Below are positions 1-6,303 of a stretch of 7,460 bases of DNA, piece by piece. The notes under the pieces were generated by a model, which did no database searches, was not told where the DNA came from, and worked only from the letters and a program-made list of their open reading frames with translations. The stretch is taken from positions 1 to 7,460 of the forward strand of contig DPKT01000235.1 in NCBI GenBank assembly GCA_003542385.1, in the 5' to 3' direction. Within the stretch, counting starts at the first letter, position 1; every line of letters starts with the position of its first letter. Origin of the DNA: Desulfomicrobium sp. (GTDB lineage: Bacteria; Desulfobacterota; Desulfovibrionia; Desulfovibrionales; Desulfomicrobiaceae). A program made the translations under genes and the position numbers.

Positions 1-1002
1 ATTACCGCCATCTTCCCGCACTCGCCCGCCGCGCTGCAGCTTCTGCCCAACCAGTTCTACCGCACCAACCACGGATCCCCCGCCTGGCTGCACATCCAAG
101 ACCTCGATGACCCCGATCGGTTCGAATCCTATCCCCAAAGCGGAGACCCGTATCATGAAATCTATCTCAAGAGCGCCCATCAGGACTTCTGGGGCATGAT
201 TCATGGGGAATGGTTCCAACCCAAGGCAGAGGGGCCGGAGATCATCGAAATGGCACTAGCAGAACCCGTTTCTGAAATAAAACAAGATAATAACAAGGAC
301 ATCGTTTCGCAGTTACGAATATATTTATCAGACGCTAAAGAATTTCACAAAATCATCGGATCGTACTGCCACCCAAGAACGGTCCAGCTCTTCAGCAGCG
401 ACGGAAACCAGACCATCAGCGAGGTCTGCTGGCTGGCGAAGGATATCACCATGACCGTCCTGGAGACTGCCCCGTTTCAACGGCTCGCGAACACACACCT
501 TGCCTTCAACACGTCCCGCGCCTCGGCCCAGAATGCGACGTTCCTGGGGGAGATCAAGGAAGCCAAACCGCAAGGATTCGGAAGGTACTGCGAAATCCGC
601 TGGCGCCATCAGGACGGGACGCTGGGTGAAATCGTGCCCTTGGATTCGCGCTTGGCCGACATCCGTCAACGGATCACCGCAGAGGACTTGCGCCTGTACC
701 AGCTTCGCATCTCCGAGGCCGGCGAGGATGTCTTCAACCGGCCCGACGACAGCACCGACCACCTGGGCGACGGCACCGTCCCCCTCGGGTCGGCGACGGG
801 CATGCAGCCCGACCCGTCAGGCTGGGGGCCTAACGTGCACCTTCTGCCCTACTGGGAAGGCCCTGACGGTGAACGACGGGAGGCAACCGGCCGGGTCAAC
901 CAGAAGGAGCACAGCGCGTTCTACGACGACAACGCCGTCAAGGCCGTCAAACGAATCGTCCACAATCTCTGCCTCGGCTGGTTGAAAGGAGAATTCACAT
1001 GA
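1..1002 (+). CDS. PGAP1-like / Tle-type lipase, probable type VI secretion phospholipase effector (5' partial)
   Basis: The frame is open from base 1, so only the last 333 residues are seen; the ATG at 196 is internal. Near the left edge SPAALQLLPN (visible residues 8-17) resembles the SPGALELLPN block of alpha/beta-hydrolase lipases found beside type VI secretion genes. Visible residues 256-261 are GDGTVP, the usual context of a lipase catalytic aspartate (codon 769-771). EHSAFYDD follows, with the probable catalytic histidine at 910-912. The nucleophile elbow (GxSxG) must lie upstream of the window. No signal peptide can be judged. The next gene resembles Tli4, the immunity partner of the Tle4 phospholipase, which makes an antibacterial membrane-lipid hydrolase delivered by type VI secretion the best reading. 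Substrate and secretion route are inferred. A simple intracellular esterase remains possible. Bases 271-330 are only about 28% GC, unlike the rest of the gene. Confidence 0.72.
   Translation: MTAIFPHSPAALQLLPNQFYRTNHGSPAWLHIQDLDDPDRFESYPQSGDPYHEIYLKSAHQDFWGMIHGEWFQPKAEGPEIIEMALAEPVSEIKQDNNKDIVSQLRIYLSDAKEFHKIIGSYCHPRTVQLFSSDGNQTISEVCWLAKDITMTVLETAPFQRLANTHLAFNTSRASAQNATFLGEIKEAKPQGFGRYCEIRWRHQDGTLGEIVPLDSRLADIRQRITAEDLRLYQLRISEAGEDVFNRPDDSTDHLGDGTVPLGSATGMQPDPSGWGPNVHLLPYWEGPDGERREATGRVNQKEHSAFYDDNAVKAVKRIVHNLCLGWLKGEFT
985..991 (+). promoter_or_regulatory. Ribosome binding site of the Tli4-like gene
   Basis: AAAGGAG lies 7 bases before the ATG at 999, inside the last codons of the lipase gene. 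Together with the ATGA stop/start overlap (999-1002) it fixes this start and implies coupled translation of the lipase and its putative immunity protein. Confidence 0.8.
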
Positions 1003-2045
1003 GGATTTCAGGCCGCCATCTGCTGCTCGGAGTCCTCATCGCTTTCATCACCTATTTCATCGGAGCGTTTGTCCCCATGATCATCGACTCAGCCAAACCC
1101 GACCCGAAACTGCCCCCTCTGGCCGTGGACCTCTACCCGGTAGGCCGCTTCATGTTCCCGATACCCAAGGGGATGGGCTTCAAGATGGCCGGATCCGACT
1201 TTGAGTTCAATAAGATCACCATCAAGGAAATTCCTTGGAAAAACGGTGTTTCCCACGAAGAATACCTGCGCGAAACGTGGTTGTCTGTTCGCTCTGTAGA
1301 ACGGGAAAATTACGAGGAAGCCGCGTCGGTAGGCCCATCCACTCAAGGAGGATGGGCGGAACAGGATGTCAGCAATCTGTGCGGGCACCCGGCCATGCTC
1401 CTCTGCTACCGAGGAAGAATGGCCGACCACAACATCGACGTCCACATCGGCCTGCCCGAGGTGCTCCTGCGACTGACCGAGAGCCGGCCCTACGATCTCG
1501 GCGAGGAATGCCGCGACATGGAAGGCCCCATCCTGGACCTTTTCAAGCACTACCGTTTCGGACGTCAGAACGTCAGCCCGGACAGCTTCTTCTCCGCCGC
1601 GGGAAGATTCGAGGGAGTCAAATCCTGGCAGGAACAGGTGGGCGTAGGAGTGAGGCGACCCGCCGATGGTTCCAAACCAAAAATCTACCTGGCTCTTGAC
1701 AGCGCTTCCCTCAGCGCCCCCGACGAACCTCCGAAAAGCATCAAGACCCTCGTGCCGTGGGCCAAGATCAACGGCTTTTACCTGAGCATTCTGCGCTCGC
1801 AAAAACGAGTTCTGGCGGGCATGGAGGGTTTGGAGGAGGTATTTCTCGGAGCCGATAATTACAATGAGGAACCCCAATTGACCGCTTCCTGGAATTTCCA
1901 GGGAACCGGAAACGACCCGGAAAAACCGCTGATGGAGATCAAACTGACCTGCCCGGCAAGCGCCGAGGAAGACGCCCTGCGAATATGGGACGCGGTCATG
2001 ACCAACTTCACCACGGTGCGAGAATACTACGGGCGGCGGTTGTGA
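999..2045 (+). CDS. Tli4-family type VI secretion immunity protein (putative)
   Basis: The 348-residue product has one hydrophobic N-terminal segment (about residues 8-29) after a short basic stretch. This could be a signal anchor or an uncleaved signal peptide, placing the rest in the periplasm, where an immunity protein against a phospholipase would act. The pattern resembles Tli4 proteins: an N-terminal VGRFMFPIPKGM segment with DFEFNKITI, then a C-terminal half with KRVLAGMEGLEEVFLG (269-284), a tryptophan strand (TASWNFQGTG, 295-304) and DPEKPLMEIKLTC (306-318). Cysteines 128, 136, 171 and 318 could form disulfides. The start is fixed by an AAAGGAG site 7 bases upstream and by the ATGA overlap with the lipase. 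Known of the family: Tli4 neutralises Tle4 (TplE) in Pseudomonas aeruginosa. Inferred here: it protects against the lipase encoded just upstream. Family assignment is by recalled pattern, not by alignment. Confidence 0.68.
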   Translation: MRISGRHLLLGVLIAFITYFIGAFVPMIIDSAKPDPKLPPLAVDLYPVGRFMFPIPKGMGFKMAGSDFEFNKITIKEIPWKNGVSHEEYLRETWLSVRSVERENYEEAASVGPSTQGGWAEQDVSNLCGHPAMLLCYRGRMADHNIDVHIGLPEVLLRLTESRPYDLGEECRDMEGPILDLFKHYRFGRQNVSPDSFFSAAGRFEGVKSWQEQVGVGVRRPADGSKPKIYLALDSASLSAPDEPPKSIKTLVPWAKINGFYLSILRSQKRVLAGMEGLEEVFLGADNYNEEPQLTASWNFQGTGNDPEKPLMEIKLTCPASAEEDALRIWDAVMTNFTTVREYYGRRL

Positions 2046-2419
2046 ACGGCCGAGAGCACAGTACGGGTCATTGGCAGAAAACCGGGCGGTGGCTCGCTCT
2101 CTTGCTCATTGTCCTCGGAGGATGCCGCTCCATGACCATCGACACCGCTAGCCCGAAGAGCCGGGGTTCCGGTGGAACAAAAAAGCCGTCATCACTGACG
2201 GTTACCAATGACAAACCCTTGTCATTCTTGTCGTGGAAGAAACGAAAAATCGATGAACTTGGCAAGCTTGCGGAAGTGATGATCCTTGGGAACCAAGCCC
2301 TCGATGCAGACAAATTCGCACTTCAGGTGTTTGGGCCATACTATACGAAACATGCTGCTTTAATAACAAAAAAGCGAAGTCATATCAATGACTTCGCCCT
2401 TCTTATTAACAAATCCTAA
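2042..2419 (+). CDS. Small putative lipoprotein of unknown function, coupled to the Tli4-like gene
   Basis: I place the start at the GTG of 2042, which overlaps the stop of the preceding gene as GTGA. The longer frame from the ATG at 1985 would run inside that gene. The 125-residue product begins with a basic N-region, then WLALLLIVLGGC, a lipobox with the lipidated cysteine at residue 28. Mature residue +2 is Arg, which does not indicate inner-membrane retention by the E. coli +2 rule. The mature part is Ser/Gly/Lys-rich at first, then has a helical segment (about residues 65-90). I do not recognise it. Its position suggests an accessory or second immunity protein. Oddities: base composition falls toward AT in the 3' part, three perfect hairpins lie in the coding sequence, and the last 15 or so residues are encoded by what looks like the terminator of the opposing ssb gene. 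The 3' end may therefore be read-through from a truncated gene. The Shine-Dalgarno sequence is weak, so expression would rely on coupling. Confidence 0.55.
   Translation: MNGREHSTGHWQKTGRWLALLLIVLGGCRSMTIDTASPKSRGSGGTKKPSSLTVTNDKPLSFLSWKKRKIDELGKLAEVMILGNQALDADKFALQVFGPYYTKHAALITKKRSHINDFALLINKS
2179..2201 (-). terminator. Terminator-like hairpin for leftward transcription, inside the lipoprotein gene
   Basis: The inverted repeat CCGTCA/TGACGG (2186-2191 and 2196-2201) has a 4-base loop. On the minus strand it is followed by one C and then six T (complement of 2179-2184). The stem is short (6 bp) but perfect. It lies about 230 bases beyond the end of ssb, so it could be a backup stop for that operon or a remnant. 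It is read as coding sequence on the plus strand. Confidence 0.45.
2207..2226. repeat. Perfect inverted repeat (8-bp stem, 4-base loop)
   Basis: AATGACAA and TTGTCATT (2207-2214 and 2219-2226) flank the loop ACCC. There is no T-run on either side, so it is not a classical terminator alone. It starts only 5 bases from the hairpin ending at 2201, so a leftward transcript would fold two stems in tandem before the U-tract. Confidence 0.5.
2368..2397 (-). terminator. Rho-independent terminator of the acc-ssb operon
   Basis: A perfect 10-bp stem (GCGAAGTCAT at 2374-2383, ATGACTTCGC at 2388-2397) closes the 4-base loop ATCA. On the minus strand it is followed directly by TTTTTTGTTATT. It starts 33 bases after the ssb stop codon, a normal distance. 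On the plus strand the stem is followed by CCCTTCTTATT, so weak bidirectional action is possible. It sits wholly inside the 3' end of the plus-strand lipoprotein frame. Confidence 0.85.
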
Positions 2420-2430
2420 ACTGTTCTCTC

Positions 2431-2916
<486 letters not shown>

Positions 2917-2943
2917 GTCGTCTCCTCGTATGTTGTCGGCCGC

Positions 2944-3294
2944 CTACGGTTTGGCGACCCGCTTTTCCAGTTCGCCGAGACCTTCCTCGATCCGGTCCGT
3001 GGCCTGGTTGGCGGCCTGCGGATCCCAGTCGGCCAGTCGGGCCTGCATGTCCTTGACGTCCTTCACGACCCTGGGCAGCCCATCTTCCAGGAGCCTGCGG
3101 ACCTCGTCGGGAACGTCCCCGAACTGATACAGGTCATCGAGAGCCCTGACAAGTTCGAGGACACCCTTCATCTCGTGCGGGAACCCGGGCGTGTTGTCCT
3201 CGAAGGCCAGCTTCCACAGTAAGGGCCAGGCCTTACGGACATCGTCCTCGGCATACGTGTAAGCCAGAACGCGGACCTGCAGCACCCGGCCCAT
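2944..3294 (-). CDS. Conserved-looking small helical protein of unknown function
   Basis: The ATG at 3294 shares one base with the stop of the biotinyl-protein gene (TGATG) and has GGAGGAG upstream with an 8-base spacer, giving 116 residues. The GTG at 3312 is rejected because it lies within the ribosome-binding-site region. I do not recognise the product. It is hydrophilic, has no signal peptide or membrane segment, and begins MGRVLQVRVLAYTYAEDDV. A Trp-containing segment follows (AWPLLWKLAF), then a charged, mostly helical C-terminal half with Leu/Val/Glu/Lys-rich stretches that could form a helical bundle or coiled coil. No cysteines or catalytic-looking motif are present. Translational coupling to the carboxylase genes suggests it is made with them; a structural or regulatory role in that complex is only a guess. 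Confidence 0.82.
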   Translation of the reverse strand: MGRVLQVRVLAYTYAEDDVRKAWPLLWKLAFEDNTPGFPHEMKGVLELVRALDDLYQFGDVPDEVRRLLEDGLPRVVKDVKDMQARLADWDPQAANQATDRIEEGLGELEKRVAKP

Positions 3295-3944
3295 CAGTCC
3301 CTCTCCTCCCACTCGCTCTGGATGCGGCTGACGACCTCCTGGATCTGGCCCAACTGGCTCTCGGGGCAGACGCCGATGAGGGGGGCGTCGCGGTCCACCG
3401 AGTCATTGGTCTCGAAGTAGACCGCGTAGATGATGCCGCCGGGACCCGTGTAGCGCACCGAGGTCTCGCGCTTCATGCGCGAGAGGATGAACAGTTCCAT
3501 GCCGTCCTCGACGTGCACGGTCTGGCTGCCCTTGGTCTTGATCTTGATGTCCACTTCCGGGAAGAAGTAGTACTTGCCCTTCTCCGGCGCCAGGAAGAGG
3601 GACAGGGAGCGGCGCAGGATGCGGGCGATGACCTCCTCCTTGGTCAGGAAGTGGCGGATGGTCATGAGCTCCTGGCCGGCCTGCACGAACTGGCCGTTCC
3701 GCACGTCGCCCAGGGACATGACCTCACCCTTCTGCGGAGCGTGGATGGGGCGCTTGACCTGCTCGCGTTCGAGCCTGGCCAGAAGCGTGCCCGGCACTTC
3801 CTTCCAGGTGCCGCCGGGGCCGACCACGCGCACCCCGGGCTCGCTGGCCACGAACTCCACCTTGCCGCTGTGGGGCGCCCGGATGACGATCTTCTCGTAG
3901 GGCTCCTCGCGCAGCTCACGAAGCAATTCTTTGACGTCTATCAC
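3294..3944 (-). CDS. Biotinyl/lipoyl-domain protein, probable biotin carrier of the carboxylase
   Basis: The 216-residue soluble protein probably carries carboxybiotin between the biotin carboxylase and carboxyltransferase encoded just upstream. Residues 142-193 align by eye with the BCCP hammerhead: VHVEDGMELFIL, then SRMKRETSVRYTGPGG, then DSVDRDAPLIGV, matching the VGD, EAMKMET, PVDG and GDSVEAGQPL elements. K158 (codon 3471-3473) sits at the biotinylated position, but the consensus EAMKM is SRMKR here. An earlier segment (about 64-102, with IHAPQKGEVMSL and GQFVQAGQELMTI) looks like a second lipoyl-like repeat without a modifiable lysine. The C-terminal extension beyond the domain (about 194-216) is helical and charged. 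The start is a GTG fixed by AGGAG 6 bases upstream. Spacing from the carboxyltransferase stop is 9 bases. If K158 is not biotinylated, it would be a structural subunit and the real carrier lies elsewhere. Confidence 0.8.
   Translation of the reverse strand: MIDVKELLRELREEPYEKIVIRAPHSGKVEFVASEPGVRVVGPGGTWKEVPGTLLARLEREQVKRPIHAPQKGEVMSLGDVRNGQFVQAGQELMTIRHFLTKEEVIARILRRSLSLFLAPEKGKYYFFPEVDIKIKTKGSQTVHVEDGMELFILSRMKRETSVRYTGPGGIIYAVYFETNDSVDRDAPLIGVCPESQLGQIQEVVSRIQSEWEERD
3299..3310 (-). promoter_or_regulatory. Ribosome binding site of the 116-residue protein
   Basis: On the minus strand GGGAGGAGAGGG precedes the ATG at 3294, with AGGAG 8 bases away. It lies in the last codons of the biotinyl-protein gene and decides the start in favour of 3294 over the GTG at 3312. 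Confidence 0.8.
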
Positions 3945-3950
3945 GTACGA

Positions 3951-3955
3951 CTCCT
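3951..3955 (-). promoter_or_regulatory. Ribosome binding site supporting a GTG start
   Basis: AGGAG on the minus strand lies 6 bases before the GTG at 3944 and overlaps the TAG stop of the carboxyltransferase gene (3954-3956). This supports the GTG start and coupled expression of the two genes. Confidence 0.8.
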
Positions 3956-6194
3956 ATCGGTAGTAAAGGTTGCGGCCGCCCATGGTCTGCAGGGACTGCA
4001 CGAGGTTCCCGCGGATTTCGCGGCGGTCCCAGATGCCCTGGATATGCCCGCGCGACAGCGCCTGGTAGGCGTTGTGGTAGTTGGGCGGGATGTCCAGGCC
4101 CGTGGTCTCCTTGATGACGCCGGGGCCGGCGAAGCCGATGTTGGCCGAACGCACGGCGAACTGGTACGGCGAGCAGCCCAGGAAGCTGGCCACGGGTCCG
4201 GCGTAGGAGTTGGTGTCGTAGAGAACCAGGTACAGGCCGCCGGCCTCGGTGTAGCGGCGCACGGCCAGGGTGCAGCGCGGCATCTGGATGACGCCGTTGA
4301 CGCCCTCCTGGATACGGATTCCGGCCGTGCCGTGCACGTAGGACAGGAAGGGCAGCTGCTTCTTGCGCGCCCGCTCCATGGCCCGGATGAACTTCTCGCC
4401 CTCGGCCGCGCCGACGCTGCCGCCGCGGAAGGCGCCCATGAACATGGCGACCATGACCGTGGTGCCCTCGATGCGGGCCTCGAAGGTCATGCAGCCGCAC
4501 TTGTGGCCGGTCTTGCGCTTGGCCTCGTCGAGCTTGAGGTCGAAGCCCTCGAACTTGAGGGGGTTGGTGGACTCGATCTCCGTGAAGAGCTCGTAAATGG
4601 AGCCCGGGTCGAAGATGTTGTGCAGGTACCACTGGTATTCCATGGGGAAGTGGTGGCCGCAGAAGCTGCACACGCCAGCCCACTCGCCGAAGAGGTCCGG
4701 GGCCCACTGGTCGAGGCAGCCGTGCACTGCCGTGTTGGGGCAGGGAATGGCGCGGTCCAGCTTGGCCTGGGGGCTGACGTACTGCCACTTGCCGCTGTTC
4801 TGGGCGCCGTCATCCCAAACCGACAGGGAGGTCAGGCCGGCCTTGTCCACGTCCTTCTTGTCCTTGCCGAAGGACAGCCGGGAGGTGATGGCGTTCCACA
4901 GCTTCGTGGAGCGCCCGACCACGACCTGCATCTCGGCGTGCACATCCTCGGCCAGCTCCGTGACCTTCTTGTGCTGCTTCCCGAAGAGGTCGTAGCGGAA
5001 GTAGGAGTAGAGGGAGGAGAAGAGTTCGCTGGTCCACTCGCTGCCGCGGTTGAACCAGTGGCGCTTATCGAGGTAGGCGTGCTGGGCCATGCGGCGGAAC
5101 TTCATGTAGCGCGTCCAGAGCAGGCGCTCCTTGGCCCGGGTATTGAGGCTCCAGCGCACGTACACGTCGGCGCCCTTGTGCCGCTTCAGGGCGATGGAGC
5201 GGAACAGGCGCAGACCGCTGACGTTCAGCACGATCTCGTCCGTGGAGGAGATGACGGATTTGCGCAGCTTGCGGAAGAAGTCGTAGTGCTCGGGCCGGGC
5301 GCCGAGTTCGGGCTCGTTGATCTTCCAGTCGATGTAGCCGTTGGCGCGGTTGTCGTCGGCCGTGATCTTGAGCTGCTTGGCGCAGTGCTCGATGAGCTTC
5401 GTATCCGCGCGCTGCCCGCCGCGCAGTCGCCCCTCGATGGCCGCGGCGCCCTCGGGCGAGATGACCGAGTAGTAGCCGTGGGACATCATGATGCGCGTGT
5501 CGGCCAGGCCGATGGCCTCGGCGCCGCCGGATCCGCCCTCGGAGATGACGGCCACGATGGGCACCTTGAGTCCGGCCATCTCGTAGAGGTTCTTGGCGAT
5601 CTGCTGGGCCGCCCCGGGGTAGTCCTCGATGGGGTAGGAACCCGGCGTGAAGATATAGGTATGGATCGGGATGTTCTCGGTCTCGGCGACCTTCATGTAG
5701 TGCAGGGCCTTGGCGTTGCCCCAGGGCTTTACGGAGCCTCCGTTGCGGAACTCCTGGCCGTGACCCTTCTCCTGGCCGATGACCATGACGGCCTGGTTGT
5801 GGACCTTCTTCCCGCGGCGGCGGGTGATGTAGGCCCGGGCGATGAGCATGCTCGGGTCGATGCTGTAGTCGTCCTGGCCGCCGATCTCGGTGTAGTTGTC
5901 GTAGACGTTCTCGAGGATGTCCTTGAGGCAGATGCGCTGGGGGTGGCGCACGATGCGCACCTTGTTCATGGGCGTCAGCTCCCTTTCGAGCTTCTTCTCC
6001 AGGAACCTGAACAGCTCCTCCAGGGTCTCCAGCTGGCGAATGGCCTCCTGTTTGGGAAGGCCGGGCTCGCGGGCCACGTACTCGCCGAGCTTGGCCTCCA
6101 GCATGGCCACGTTGGCGTTCTCGTCGGGTCCGAATATGTCCAGAATGTACTTCAGGCGGTCCCGAAGCTCCTGTATGCGTTTTTCTATATCCAT
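3954..6194 (-). CDS. Fused acetyl/acyl-CoA carboxylase carboxyltransferase (alpha-beta fusion)
   Basis: The 746-residue protein joins the two carboxyltransferase subunits that are separate in E. coli, in the order AccA then AccD. It should transfer carboxyl from carboxybiotin to acetyl-CoA (or another acyl-CoA), giving malonyl-CoA for fatty acid synthesis in the cytoplasm. The AccA part (about 1-325) has a coiled N-terminus, RHPQR (83-87), MVIGQEKG, TPGSYP and the oxyanion loop EGGSGGAEAIGLAD (219-232), then YSVISPEG. The AccD part (about 480-746) has a zinc ribbon with Cys 485, 493, 509 and 512, MGAFRGGSVGAAEGEKF (586-602) and GFAGPGVIKET (687-697). Between them lies a basic, aromatic-rich stretch of about 150 residues found in neither E. 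coli subunit. The first zinc knuckle is C-x7-C rather than C-x2-C. The ATG at 6194 has no good Shine-Dalgarno sequence; GAGG is 16 bases away. Substrate specificity cannot be told. Confidence 0.93.
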   Translation of the reverse strand: MDIEKRIQELRDRLKYILDIFGPDENANVAMLEAKLGEYVAREPGLPKQEAIRQLETLEELFRFLEKKLERELTPMNKVRIVRHPQRICLKDILENVYDNYTEIGGQDDYSIDPSMLIARAYITRRRGKKVHNQAVMVIGQEKGHGQEFRNGGSVKPWGNAKALHYMKVAETENIPIHTYIFTPGSYPIEDYPGAAQQIAKNLYEMAGLKVPIVAVISEGGSGGAEAIGLADTRIMMSHGYYSVISPEGAAAIEGRLRGGQRADTKLIEHCAKQLKITADDNRANGYIDWKINEPELGARPEHYDFFRKLRKSVISSTDEIVLNVSGLRLFRSIALKRHKGADVYVRWSLNTRAKERLLWTRYMKFRRMAQHAYLDKRHWFNRGSEWTSELFSSLYSYFRYDLFGKQHKKVTELAEDVHAEMQVVVGRSTKLWNAITSRLSFGKDKKDVDKAGLTSLSVWDDGAQNSGKWQYVSPQAKLDRAIPCPNTAVHGCLDQWAPDLFGEWAGVCSFCGHHFPMEYQWYLHNIFDPGSIYELFTEIESTNPLKFEGFDLKLDEAKRKTGHKCGCMTFEARIEGTTVMVAMFMGAFRGGSVGAAEGEKFIRAMERARKKQLPFLSYVHGTAGIRIQEGVNGVIQMPRCTLAVRRYTEAGGLYLVLYDTNSYAGPVASFLGCSPYQFAVRSANIGFAGPGVIKETTGLDIPPNYHNAYQALSRGHIQGIWDRREIRGNLVQSLQTMGGRNLYYR

Positions 6195-6303
6195 AATGAG
6201 TGCGCGAATGCCTCGCAGGCTTGGGTTATGCCGGAATCTCCGGCGTCGCTTGAGCGCTTAATCAGTTTCCGGCGCGGTCGAAATCGGGGCGCGATGACGG
6301 GCC
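6195..6303 (-). other. accC to carboxyltransferase intergenic region with two small hairpins
   Basis: This 109-base gap is the only appreciable one in the operon. It holds GCCGGA/TCCGGC around a 3-base loop (6230-6244) and GCCT/AGGC around a 3-base loop (6210-6220), the latter covering the only GAGG near the next start. No T-run follows either, so neither looks like a terminator. They could affect mRNA stability or translation of the carboxyltransferase gene. I see no promoter of clear consensus and no short gene here. Confidence 0.4.

Noticed and set aside
65..102. Lipoyl-like segment of the biotinyl protein (residues about 64-102) as the biotinylated domain
   Set aside because: There is no lysine in a Met-Lys context at the hairpin tip. 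The C-terminal repeat with MK at 157-158 fits the carrier fold better. Coordinates here are residues, not bases.
328..762. A 144-codon minus-strand open frame inside the lipase gene
   Set aside because: This is an antisense shadow of the lipase coding region with no recognisable product.
1089..1877. A 262-codon open frame antisense to the Tli4-like gene
   Set aside because: It has no recognisable motif, and it is covered by a well-supported plus-strand gene with a good ribosome site and coupled start.
1985..2045. ATG at 1985 as the start of the lipoprotein gene
   Set aside because: It would put 19 extra residues before an otherwise compact lipoprotein signal, deep inside the preceding gene. 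The GTGA overlap at 2042 gives a normal 28-residue signal to the lipobox Cys.
3295..3312. GTG at 3312 as the start of the small helical protein
   Set aside because: It abuts the GGAGGAG that serves the ATG at 3294 and has no ribosome site of its own.
6230..6244. Terminator between accC and the carboxyltransferase gene
   Set aside because: The hairpin is GC-rich but is followed by CATAACCC rather than a T-run on the minus strand, and the genes act in one pathway.
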